Positions 55,141-63,493 of a DNA stretch of 64,000 nt are shown one piece after another; positions within the stretch are counted from its first letter, which is position 1, and each line of letters begins with the position of its first letter. The stretch covers positions 1 through 64,000 of the forward strand of contig JAJDOH010000082.1 in the NCBI GenBank assembly GCA_022340265.1, in the 5' to 3' direction. Under the pieces are notes generated by a model. The model was not told where the DNA came from. It searched no databases and worked only from the letters and a program-made list of their open reading frames with translations. This stretch comes from Deltaproteobacteria bacterium. Lineage in GTDB: Bacteria > Desulfobacterota > DSM-4660 > Desulfatiglandales > Desulfatiglandaceae. The position numbers were made by a program, and so were the translations under genes.

Positions 55141-57125
55141 TACCAGTCCCTCCTACTCTGATCCTCCGGCTTTCCGCCTGCGCCCATGTTCTGAGCGGTC
55201 ATGGGCATGGTATTCTCATCGCCTTTGAGAGAATCGAGGAGCCTCTTGGCCTGTTCTTCGGTCATCTGTCCCGGCCGCCGTTTTCGTGAGGCTTGTGCGG
55301 CATTCTTTTGATCTTGTTTTTCCGCATTTTTCATCTGTTCCTTTTTGGCTGAACCGTCACTTGCTTCTGGGCGTTTTGCTTGGGGTTTGTTGTTTTTATT
55401 TAGATCGGCTTTTGCCTGTTGCTGGTTCTTTTTGTTTTGCTGTTGACTGTTCTTTTCCGGTGAATCCTGTTTCTGGTTTTTTCCGGACTTTTTCTCCTGA
55501 TCGTTTTTTTTCGGGTCTTGCTTCGAGTTTTTGTTGTTTGCCTGTTGATTGTCTTTATCGTTCTTTTTGTCTTTATTTTGGTTTTGTTGTTGGTTTTTTT
55601 TGAGTTCCTCAAGTCGCTTTTTCACAAAATCACGGTTAAATTCAGCGTCTTTGTCGTCCGGTTTCAGTTTCAGGGCGTTTTCGTACGCTTTGATGGATGC
55701 TTCCCAATCCTTAATTGTCTGCTGAGGGTTTTGTTTTTCCGTTCCTTCTCCCTTCCGGTAAAGGGTATTGCCGATGTTGTAATAAGACTGGTTTTGCAGC
55801 CCGATATCCTGAACCTTCAGAGATTTATTAAATGAGGCCAAGGCTATGGGGTATTGCTTGCCCTTGTAGGCGGCGGCACCCAGATTGAATTGCAGTTGAG
55901 GATCTTCAGGCGCCTTTTCGGCCTCCGATCGATATTCCTGAACGGCCGCATCGTAATGCCCCGCCTTGTAGGCCGCCTCAGCATCCACCGGTGATGCATG
56001 AGCACTACGGTATCCCATCAGAACCATGGCCAGAAGCACCAGTAACAGAACGGACGCCGCTCCCGCGGCACGCCCGATTTTTGGAATACGCCTGTAAGCG
56101 GTGGTAACGACGGGAAAGGCTTTCCGTTTCCGCTTGCGGTCCGAAATGGCAAATTCCATGACCAGCAGGAGAAGGGCCAGCATCAGGGGCCACTGGAATC
56201 GTTCGATGGGTACCCGTTGCATTTTTTCTGCCAGTTCATGCTTCGGCACCAGACTGAGTTTCTCCCGGTAAATGGTTTCAAGCCCCTCCGCCTGTTGCCC
56301 CAGCGGCTCGTAACGGCCGCCGGTGGCTTCGGCGATTTTCTGAAGCATGGTTTCATCCAGACGGGATTTCACCGGTTGGCCCTTTTCGTCTTTGACAAAG
56401 GCCCCGTCCTTTCCACCATGCACCAGGGGAATCAGTTCCCCCGAAGGGGTTCCCACACCAACGGTATAAATGGTCAAGCCCCTTTGTTTTGCTGCCCGGG
56501 CAGCGGAAAGGGCTTCCCCTTCCAGGTCTTCTCCGTCGGTGACCAGCACCAGGATCTTATGGTTGGCATCATTGTTAAAGGCGGCTTCCGCTTCATATAT
56601 GGCACTGGCAATATCCGTACCCCCTTGCGGAATAATATTCGTATCCAGCGCTTCAAGGGAATTTCTGAAGGCATCATAGTCAAGGGTCAACGGGCACATG
56701 AGAAAGGCGGAGCCGGCAAAAGGGAGAAGTCCCACCCGGTCCCCTTCAAGTTTGGAAATAAAATCCATGATTCCGAATTTGCTGCGTTCCAGACGATTGG
56801 GTCTTACGTCTTCGGCCAGCATGCTCTTGGACGTATCCACCGCCATCAGGATGTCGATCCCCTTTCGCTTGACTTCTTTCCATTCATAGCCCACTTGTGG
56901 TCTGGCCAGCGCCACAAAAATCAACCCCACCGCCAGTATCAGGATCACCCGTTTGATCAGCCTTTTCTTTGGGGAGACCCCACGGGTGAGTTTTTCCAGG
57001 AGACGCTCGGAAGCGAATTCCTTTAAGGCTGCAGCGCTCTTTTTCTGGAAACGGTAGAAACTCAAAGCAAGGATTCCGCAGGCCGCCACCCCTGCCAACA
57101 ACCAGATGGAATGTGCGAATTGCAT
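55140..57125 (-). CDS. BatB-BatC fusion: VWA domain plus TPR and low-complexity tail
   Basis: 661 residues. TMs lie at about 7-23 and 58-76. A VWA domain holds MIDAS DTSKS (97-101) and LVTDGEDLEG, a TM near 310-325 and another near 355-372 follow, then TPRs (YKAGHYDAAVQEYRSEAEKA, LQFNLGAAAYKGKQYPIALA, ENALKLKPDDKDAEFNRDFV). The tail (about 515-640) is almost only Gln, Asn, Lys, Asp and Glu. BatB and BatC are separate genes in Bacteroides and fused in many proteobacteria. The chain should have the VWA and TPR parts on the periplasmic or cytosolic side around the TMs; topology is not settled. Confidence 0.88.
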   Translation of the reverse strand: MQFAHSIWLLAGVAACGILALSFYRFQKKSAAALKEFASERLLEKLTRGVSPKKRLIKRVILILAVGLIFVALARPQVGYEWKEVKRKGIDILMAVDTSKSMLAEDVRPNRLERSKFGIMDFISKLEGDRVGLLPFAGSAFLMCPLTLDYDAFRNSLEALDTNIIPQGGTDIASAIYEAEAAFNNDANHKILVLVTDGEDLEGEALSAARAAKQRGLTIYTVGVGTPSGELIPLVHGGKDGAFVKDEKGQPVKSRLDETMLQKIAEATGGRYEPLGQQAEGLETIYREKLSLVPKHELAEKMQRVPIERFQWPLMLALLLLVMEFAISDRKRKRKAFPVVTTAYRRIPKIGRAAGAASVLLLVLLAMVLMGYRSAHASPVDAEAAYKAGHYDAAVQEYRSEAEKAPEDPQLQFNLGAAAYKGKQYPIALASFNKSLKVQDIGLQNQSYYNIGNTLYRKGEGTEKQNPQQTIKDWEASIKAYENALKLKPDDKDAEFNRDFVKKRLEELKKNQQQNQNKDKKNDKDNQQANNKNSKQDPKKNDQEKKSGKNQKQDSPEKNSQQQNKKNQQQAKADLNKNNKPQAKRPEASDGSAKKEQMKNAEKQDQKNAAQASRKRRPGQMTEEQAKRLLDSLKGDENTMPMTAQNMGAGGKPEDQSRRDW

Positions 57126-57155
57126 GGTTTTATGTCCTTTCTCTTATGAATATGG

Positions 57156-58154
57156 TTAAGGTAACCGTCGAAAACGCGTGTGGCTCAACGTCAATTCAAT
57201 TCCCATGAGCATAAGCGCCCCCAGAGCCGCCCACAGGAACATCTCGTTTCGATTCTCAAATTTCCTTATTTTTCGTTTGGTGGTTTCAAGTTTGTTGATT
57301 TCGCTGTAAATCTTCTTGAGGGAGTCGGTATCGGTGGCCCGATAATACTTGGCGCCGGTCATTTGGGCGACCTTTTCCAGAGTTGCCTCATCAATATCCA
57401 CTTTTGCCCTTACAATCTTTCGATTCCCGAATCCGTCGGTAACGGGAACGGGCACTTCACCGCGTGAACCGGCACCGATGGTGTAGATCTTGATGCCAAG
57501 GGTTTCCGCGGCCTCGGCGGCGGTTACGGGCAGTATTTTTCCGGCATTGTTCATGCCGTCCGTAAGGAGAATGACAACTTTCGATTTGGCATTTTGATCG
57601 CGCAGACGGTTGATGCTGCTTCCGATGGCCGAACCGATGGCCGTACCGTCTTCCACCATGCCTGGGTGAATGGTTTTAAGACGCCGCTGAAGCCAGTCAT
57701 GGTCCAGGGTCAAAGGACTGATCATATAAGGACGTCCGGCAAAGGCCACCAGTCCGATGCGGTCATTTGGCCGTTCTTCGATGAACCGGGATACCACTTT
57801 CTTTACCACGTCCACCCTGTTGGCCGGCTCATTATTAATCGTAAAATCAAGCGCCTCCATGGATCCCGAAACGTCAACGGCCAGGATGATATCGATGCCG
57901 CTGCTATCCACTTCCGAGGTTCCATGAACGATTTGGGGTTGGGCCAGCGCCACCACCAAGGCCCCCAAGGCCAGTATCCGCAGGGTCCCCAGCCATCTGC
58001 CGGCGCGCGATTTTCGAGCGCCGGAAATGGCTTTGGCCGTTTGCGTCGATGAATACCGTATGGCTGCCGCTGCTCCCCTCCGACCCCGCAAAAGGGCAAG
58101 GAGCGGAAGCAGGATCAGCAACCACAAAACTTCAGGTTGGTCGAAATGAAACAT
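57156..58154 (-). CDS. batA: BatA, VWA-domain membrane protein
   Basis: 332 residues. Two N-terminal TMs (about 8-24 and 57-72) and one C-terminal TM (about 305-322) flank a VWA domain with a complete MIDAS (DVSGS, 94-98; later AFAGRPYMISPLTLD and ILLTDGMNNAG). It is typical of BatA in MoxR-linked operons. Its start is one base before the end of the DUF4381 gene, so the genes are coupled. Confidence 0.9.
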   Translation of the reverse strand: MFHFDQPEVLWLLILLPLLALLRGRRGAAAAIRYSSTQTAKAISGARKSRAGRWLGTLRILALGALVVALAQPQIVHGTSEVDSSGIDIILAVDVSGSMEALDFTINNEPANRVDVVKKVVSRFIEERPNDRIGLVAFAGRPYMISPLTLDHDWLQRRLKTIHPGMVEDGTAIGSAIGSSINRLRDQNAKSKVVILLTDGMNNAGKILPVTAAEAAETLGIKIYTIGAGSRGEVPVPVTDGFGNRKIVRAKVDIDEATLEKVAQMTGAKYYRATDTDSLKKIYSEINKLETTKRKIRKFENRNEMFLWAALGALMLMGIELTLSHTRFRRLP

Positions 58155-59111
58155 TTATCTACCTCCCACTGCAGCGGCTTGACGGGTGTTGCGAAAGCCC
58201 TGGTTTCCGGTGTCCTTTTTATGAAATTGAACGCCCTTAAGGCGGCCCTTGAAAAACCTTGATTTGCCTTTGATGCCGTTTTTTCCGTCTTCCGTGGCCA
58301 TGACTTTGTCCTTGACCGTTGACGCACTTTTTTCCGCTTTTTTTTCATGGGGTTGTGGCATGGTTTCCTCAACGAACCGCCAGGCACTCCGGTGCATCTT
58401 CTGCATCTGTTCCACATGGAAGGTTTGTCGGGCAAACTTTGCCAGATCGCAGTGGGCCAGAAATTCCTGAAGGGATTCTTCATGCTGTTTGAGTTCGCTG
58501 GACGGTTCGGCCGCCACCAGAATCATGAATTCGTGGGTGGTTTTTCGCGTTGCCCGCAAGCTGAAGCGCTTTTCAATGTAGGTACGAACGGTACTGGAGA
58601 CCATGACTGAAAATCTTTCCGCCTTTTCGGGGGTCATCAGGGCTTTGGCCCTTTCCAGTTCTTCAAAAGCGATTTCAAAAGCCGTTTTGGCGTGAAATGC
58701 CTTTCGTTTGCCGAACCATTTCCAGGCGGCCCAGGCCAAGAGCAGCATCAAAATTCCTCCCAACGCGTAAAAAAGCCAGAGAGTGGGATCCGGAATATGA
58801 ATGGGCCCGCGGATATCGCGAATATCGCCTTTGGGTCCCGTCGAAAGTGTCAGCGGATGCGCTGAAGGAGTTCCGTTGGGCGTTGCATTTGCCCTATTGT
58901 TTAAATTGATCTTTCCGGAGGCGTTTGTTGACGGTCCCGGTATGGGTTTCCCCGGTTTTGAGGGGCTCGGCGCTGTTACACTGTTATTCAGCGATTTCTG
59001 AGGATCCGAAGAGGTCGATGGCGCACTCCATGCCGATCCTTCGGCCAGGAACAGTGCCAGCAGGAGCAAGACGGCCCAACCGGCCGATTGTTTGAAAGGT
59101 TGCGGCATCAT
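58155..59111 (-). CDS. DUF4381-type protein of the Bat operon
   Basis: 318 residues. A signal peptide (about 10-30) is followed by a Pro/Ser/Asn-rich stretch (30-90), a TM (about 110-128, LWLFYALGGILMLLLAWAAW) and a cytosolic helical domain (AFEIAFEELERAKALMTPEK, YIEKRFSLRATRKTTHEFM). This matches DUF4381 proteins found between the DUF58 and batA genes; function unknown. The C-terminal 60 residues are highly charged. It overlaps the DUF58 gene by one base. Confidence 0.78.
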   Translation of the reverse strand: MMPQPFKQSAGWAVLLLLALFLAEGSAWSAPSTSSDPQKSLNNSVTAPSPSKPGKPIPGPSTNASGKINLNNRANATPNGTPSAHPLTLSTGPKGDIRDIRGPIHIPDPTLWLFYALGGILMLLLAWAAWKWFGKRKAFHAKTAFEIAFEELERAKALMTPEKAERFSVMVSSTVRTYIEKRFSLRATRKTTHEFMILVAAEPSSELKQHEESLQEFLAHCDLAKFARQTFHVEQMQKMHRSAWRFVEETMPQPHEKKAEKSASTVKDKVMATEDGKNGIKGKSRFFKGRLKGVQFHKKDTGNQGFRNTRQAAAVGGR

Positions 59112-60022
59112 CAGTGGCTTCTCCTTTCTCTGGAACTGAAAAATTGTCGTAAGTCCGCCAGGTAGGAACGTTCGGTGGAGAGCTCCAGCATATCCACTCC
59201 CACGGAACGGATAGCGCGTCTGAGGCTTTGCTGACGGGTTTCGGCAAGATCTCTGAAACTGGATCGGATTTGAGCGCTGGCGGTGTCCAGTTCCACCTGT
59301 TCACCGGTTTCAGCGTCTTCAATGGTGATCAGCCCGACATTGGGAAGTTCCCTTTCCCGCTGGTCATTGATCGATACGGCCACAAGATCATGACGTCGCC
59401 CCGTGATGCGAAGTTTGGGACGCAAATCGCTTAAGGAGGCGTCAAAGTCTCCCGGAAGACAGAAATCCGAGATCAGAAATGCCACGGCCCTTCGCTTGAT
59501 CACCTGGTTGGTGAAGTCCATGGCGGCAGCCAGATTGGTCCCGGTTCCCGAGGGCTGGAAGAAGAGGATTTCCCGGATGACCCGCAGAATGTGGGACCGG
59601 CCTTTGCCCGGTGGAATGTATAGTTCGGCATCGTCCGTAAAAAGCACCAATCCCACCTTGTCATTGTTGCGCATGGCGGAAAAGGCTAAAACGCTACCGA
59701 TTTCGGCCATCATTTCCCGTTTGCTCTGCGTGGCGGAACCGAATTCGCCGGATGCGCTCACATCAATGATGAGCATGATGGTCAATTCCCGCTCTTCCGT
59801 GAATTTCTTGACATAGGTCCGGCCGGTTCGCGCCGTCACGTTCCAGTCGATGGTCCTTATGTCGTCTCCCGGCACATACTCCCGAACCTCATCAAAGTCC
59901 ATGCCCCGGCCCTTGAAAACCGAGTGGTAGTGACCCGCCAGAGTGTCGTCCACCAGGCGGTTGGTCTTAATCTCCACCTGCCTGACCTTTTGAAGAATCT
60001 CCTTGCTGATGTGGGTATCCAT
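59111..60022 (-). CDS. DUF58 domain protein
   Basis: 303 residues with the DUF58 signature YVPGDDIRTIDWNVTARTGR near 49-68 and a VWA-like core (IIDVSASGEFG near 92, VGLVLFTDDAEL, FLISDFCLPGDFD). It is soluble, with no TM. DUF58 proteins are constant partners of MoxR ATPases and BatA/B. It begins 49 bases after moxR. Confidence 0.9.
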   Translation of the reverse strand: MDTHISKEILQKVRQVEIKTNRLVDDTLAGHYHSVFKGRGMDFDEVREYVPGDDIRTIDWNVTARTGRTYVKKFTEERELTIMLIIDVSASGEFGSATQSKREMMAEIGSVLAFSAMRNNDKVGLVLFTDDAELYIPPGKGRSHILRVIREILFFQPSGTGTNLAAAMDFTNQVIKRRAVAFLISDFCLPGDFDASLSDLRPKLRITGRRHDLVAVSINDQRERELPNVGLITIEDAETGEQVELDTASAQIRSSFRDLAETRQQSLRRAIRSVGVDMLELSTERSYLADLRQFFSSRERRSH

Positions 60023-60071
60023 GATGAATTCCTTTTTTCCGTTGGTGTGCTTTTACCCTTTTAAGCTTAGT

Positions 60072-61154
60072 CTAGGGGACCGGAATGGTTTCCAGGATTT
60101 TGTTGACCATGTCCTCGCTGGTAAGCGATTCAGCTTCCGCTTCGTAGGTGATACTTACCCGATGTCTCAACACATCCATGGCGATGCTTTTGACATCTTC
60201 AGGCGTCACGTATCCGCGTCCCTGCAGGAATGCCAGGGCCTTGCTGGCGGTCTTCAGATTGATGGTGGCACGGGGAGATGCACCGATCTCAATATAGGGC
60301 TTCAGGTCCAAGCCGTAACTTTCGGGGTCTCTTGTGGCGTAAACGAGACTGACAATATAGTCTTTGACCTTGTCATCCATATAGATGGTATTGACCACCT
60401 GCCTTGATCTGAAAATGTCTTCCACCTGGACCACGGGGTTGACTTTCGGCGCGAACACGGTGGTATCCACTGAATCCAGGATGATCCGCTCCTCGGAGAC
60501 GGATGGATAGCCGATGACCACCTTCAGCATGAACCGGTCCACCTGCGCTTCGGGCAGCGGATAGGTTCCTTCCTGCTCGATGGGATTCTGGGTGGCCAAG
60601 ACCAGGAAAGGGTCCGGCAGGTTGTAAGTTTTTTCACCGATGGTGACCTGGCGTTCCTGCATGGCCTGCAACAGTGCGCTCTGTACCTTGGCGGGCGCGC
60701 GGTTGATTTCATCGGCCAGAATCAGATTGGCAAAAACCGGACCGTGTTTCACCACAAAGGAGACGTCTTTCGGGTTGAAAATCTCCGTACCGACGATATC
60801 CGCGGGGAGCATGTCCGGTGTAAACTGGATTCTCCGAAATCCCGTCTGAATGGCCGAAGCCAGGGTGTTTAAGGTCAGGGTTTTGGCCAGACCCGGGACC
60901 CCCTCCAGAAGGATGTGGCCGTTTGACAAAATGCCCACCAGCAGTCGCTCAATGAGCATTTTCTGACCGACGATGACGCGACTGATTTCCTGTTCCAAAG
61001 GCCGGACCCATGCGGATGCCCGCTGTACCGATTCGTTGATGGTCTGAATGCTGGTAAACTGAGGACCTGCGGTTTGGGCGTTCGGATCGTTTGCGGGGGC
61101 TTGAAAATTCTCCCCTCTAAATTGTCGGGTCTCTTCTCCTGTTTGAATGTGCAT
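60072..61154 (-). CDS. moxR: MoxR-type AAA+ ATPase
   Basis: 360 residues. Walker A is GVPGLAKT (85-92) and Walker B is LILADEINRAPAKVQ (Asp-Glu near 150), with ATQNPIEQEGTYPLPEAQVD near 195 and the lid domain ESYGLDLKPYIEIGASPRA. It is thought to be a chaperone that remodels VWA-protein complexes. It is the first gene of the operon. The N-terminal 40 residues are poorly conserved. Confidence 0.94.
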   Translation of the reverse strand: MHIQTGEETRQFRGENFQAPANDPNAQTAGPQFTSIQTINESVQRASAWVRPLEQEISRVIVGQKMLIERLLVGILSNGHILLEGVPGLAKTLTLNTLASAIQTGFRRIQFTPDMLPADIVGTEIFNPKDVSFVVKHGPVFANLILADEINRAPAKVQSALLQAMQERQVTIGEKTYNLPDPFLVLATQNPIEQEGTYPLPEAQVDRFMLKVVIGYPSVSEERIILDSVDTTVFAPKVNPVVQVEDIFRSRQVVNTIYMDDKVKDYIVSLVYATRDPESYGLDLKPYIEIGASPRATINLKTASKALAFLQGRGYVTPEDVKSIAMDVLRHRVSITYEAEAESLTSEDMVNKILETIPVP

Positions 61155-61452
61155 GATTCACTCCTTTTTGTTTTTGAAAAAGTGATGAACCCTTTTGGTT
61201 CTCTTTGGGTTGAAGTTGCAGACACTTTAAAGATGCAATCTTACATCATCCTTTCTTGAACATTACGCCTTCGTAATGATCCGCTTTTTTTATGGATGGA
61301 GAAGGGGATCACACGGTTCGTCAAATCCGCTTGACACTTTTTGATGAATGAGAGAAGAAAATAGAAGTCGTTAGAGCTTCGCGGGGGGGCGTAGGGTATC
61401 TGGTGAAGTCTGAAAAAGCTTTAGCGACAACGCCCTTGATAAAGGAGCTGTT
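61155..61452. other. Divergent gap between moxR and the small Cys-rich gene (298 bases)
   Basis: A hairpin CATTACG (61261-61267)/CGTAATG (61272-61278) with a 4-base loop is followed 5 bases later by seven T on the plus strand. No plus-strand gene ends nearby, so it could be an operator or a leader hairpin. TTGACA occurs at 61331 without a good -10 box. No gene seen. Confidence 0.4.
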
Positions 61453-61641
61453 TTGCAGACAATCATTGTGGTTTTTCTCGTTTGTGTGGCGGCGGGCTAT
61501 CTGGTGTGGCGGTATGTGAATCGCGCCGGGAATGAAGGTTCGTGCGAATGTGAAAATTTCGAATGTCCCATGAATCAAAGTGGCCGCTTGCCGGCGGATG
61601 ACGGTAGTTGTGAGGCAGTAAACTGCGAGCACAGGAAATAA
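61453..61641 (+). CDS. Small Cys-rich membrane protein, FeoB-associated type
   Basis: 62 residues: one N-terminal TM (2-20, QTIIVVFLVCVAAGYLVWRY) and a short tail with five Cys (CECENFEC, DGSCEAVNC). It resembles the FeoB-associated cysteine-rich membrane proteins (Pfam FeoB_associated). No feoA or feoB is in the window. The start is TTG 61453, with AAGGAGC upstream. Confidence 0.65.
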   Translation: MQTIIVVFLVCVAAGYLVWRYVNRAGNEGSCECENFECPMNQSGRLPADDGSCEAVNCEHRK

Positions 61642-61787
61642 CGGCCTTGGGGTTAAAACAGGTTCGGGCCCTGAAGCACTAAACGCGATCCTCGGAGAAT
61701 TCACATGAGCTGTCGGATTTCTCTTGCCTTTGAAGCCTCCATGGCTTTTTGTTTTCAGTTTCAGGTATTTCCTGATCGTGTGTGGCT

Positions 61788-62270
61788 CTAGGAGGCTAAA
61801 AGCACCAAATCCAACTCACTTTCCTTTTTCCTGAGTCGTTTGATCAGAACGTGAAGAATGTTTTGATAAATGATTTTGGCCATTCTATCATCGGCCATGA
61901 TCTGGTCGAATTCTATTCTCGGGATTTTGAGGGCTTCTCCGCTTTCTTCCGCAACGACCGAGGCGGTGGTGCGGGTTTTTTCAATAAGGGAATACTCGCC
62001 GAAACAATCCCCTTCGTGGAGTATGTTCAAATTGATGGCGCTGACTCTCTGTTCCTTCCTGCCCGCAACGAGGCGAGGTAGCATGACTTTTAACTGCCCA
62101 TGGATCACAATAAAAAAGCCGGGTGGTTCCTGGTCTGTGCCGATAAGAACATCTCCTTTTTCAAACCCCATTTTTTTACAGTGTTTCGAAATTGTTTTGA
62201 GCTCCTCTTTTGTCATTCCTTGAAACACTTTTGTTTTTGACAAAATCTCAACAAATTTGCTTTTGAACAT
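61788..62270 (-). CDS. Stand-alone cyclic nucleotide-binding domain protein
   Basis: 160 residues, cNMP-binding fold only: MFKSKFVEILSKTKVFQGMT at the start, FEKGDVLIGTDQEPPGFFIV, and the phosphate-cassette region GDCFGEYSLIEKTRTTASVVA. The usual Arg of the cassette is present. There is no helix-turn-helix or kinase part. It is a CAP-family regulator domain of unknown partner. ATG 62270 with TGGAGC upstream is preferred; an ATG at 62315 adds 15 charged residues. Confidence 0.78.
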   Translation of the reverse strand: MFKSKFVEILSKTKVFQGMTKEELKTISKHCKKMGFEKGDVLIGTDQEPPGFFIVIHGQLKVMLPRLVAGRKEQRVSAINLNILHEGDCFGEYSLIEKTRTTASVVAEESGEALKIPRIEFDQIMADDRMAKIIYQNILHVLIKRLRKKESELDLVLLAS

Positions 62271-62416
62271 TGTTTTGCTCCATTGATCATTTTCCCTTTT
62301 CTTGAAATTGAACACTATCCGGTGTGACGGAGCCGGGTCAATTTATTTTTGACCGATGGTTGTTTTTTGGCGGTTGAAGGCTATTAAAAAACCGCAGGGA
62401 ACGACGGTAAATGGAC

Positions 62417-62446
62417 TTGACAATTTTTACACAATAAAATCATAAT
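62417..62446 (+). promoter_or_regulatory. Sigma-70 promoter for the TauE-type exporter gene
   Basis: A perfect TTGACA (62417-62422), an 18-base spacer and CATAAT (62441-62446) lie in the divergent gap. The start would be near 62453, giving a leader of about 53 bases. Confidence 0.6.
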
Positions 62447-62505
62447 AAACCTTCAAAAAGCATTTCTTCCGTTACGTCCGCCAAGACTTTTCCGGGGGCT
62501 CTCAA

Positions 62506-63462
62506 TTGTATTTTCCAACAGCCGGCATTGAGGTTTCCTTCTGGGTTCCCCCGCTGGTGGCATTTGCCATATCTTTCTTCACGTCCATGGGCGGCGTATC
62601 CGGCGCCTTTTTGCTGCTTCCTTTTCAGATGTCTTTTCTGGGGTACACGGACCCTTCCGTCAGTGCCACCAACCAGTTGTACAATATTGTGGCCATCCCC
62701 AGCGGTGTTTACCGCTACTGCAGGGAAGGGCGGATGGTGTGGCCGCTCACCTGGGTGGTTGTGGCGGGGACCCTGCCGGGGGTCTTTATCGGAGCTTTTG
62801 TGCGGATTGCCTATCTGCCGGACCCGAAGGCGTTTAAACTTTTCGCAGGCGGGGTGCTGCTCTGGATCGGTGGAAAGATGGTTTTGGAATTGCTCAAAAA
62901 AAAAGGGAAAAATGAAAAAGTGGTTTCTGAAAAGCGATTTCAGGAACTGGTGCGTTCTCACAAAAAAGTTGAACATCAAGAAAATAGAGCGGCCCAGGCA
63001 CCCATCCCTTCGGTAAAGGTCATTCAGTTCAACCTTCAACGGCTGAAGTACACTTTTTATGGAGAAGAGTTCAACGTGTCGTTCTGGGGTATATTTGCAT
63101 TAAGCCTCGTTGTGGGCGTTGTGGGAGGGATATACGGCATCGGGGGCGGTGCCATCATTGCCCCTTTTTTTGTGGCGTTTTTCAAACTGCCGGTTTACAC
63201 GGTGGCGGGTGCGGCACTCATGGGAACCTTTGTCACTTCGGTGGCGGGCGTCGCTTTTTATCAGTTGATGGCGCCGTTCTATCCAAACATGTCGGTGGCG
63301 CCGGACTGGCTGCTGGGCATCATGTTCGGCCTGGGAGGCATGGTGGGGATGTATCTGGGAGCCAGATGCCAGAAATTCGTTCCGGCAGGAGCCATCAAGT
63401 GGATGCTGGCGGGAATCATCATGCTTACGGCCGGTAAGTATGTTCTGGGATTTTTCCTTTGA
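62506..63462 (+). CDS. TauE/SafE-family sulfite/organosulfur exporter
   Basis: 318 residues with eight or so TM helices in two halves split by a charged cytosolic loop (about 128-185). Family motifs FTSMGGVSGAFLLLPF near 25-40 and VGGIYGIGGGAIIAPFFVAF near 208-227 occupy equivalent places in each half. Members export sulfite, taurine-derived sulfonates or related anions; specificity cannot be told from sequence. The start is TTG 62506. Confidence 0.88.
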   Translation: MYFPTAGIEVSFWVPPLVAFAISFFTSMGGVSGAFLLLPFQMSFLGYTDPSVSATNQLYNIVAIPSGVYRYCREGRMVWPLTWVVVAGTLPGVFIGAFVRIAYLPDPKAFKLFAGGVLLWIGGKMVLELLKKKGKNEKVVSEKRFQELVRSHKKVEHQENRAAQAPIPSVKVIQFNLQRLKYTFYGEEFNVSFWGIFALSLVVGVVGGIYGIGGGAIIAPFFVAFFKLPVYTVAGAALMGTFVTSVAGVAFYQLMAPFYPNMSVAPDWLLGIMFGLGGMVGMYLGARCQKFVPAGAIKWMLAGIIMLTAGKYVLGFFL

Positions 63463-63493
63463 TTTGAGATTGAGAGAGATTAAAAAACTCCGT

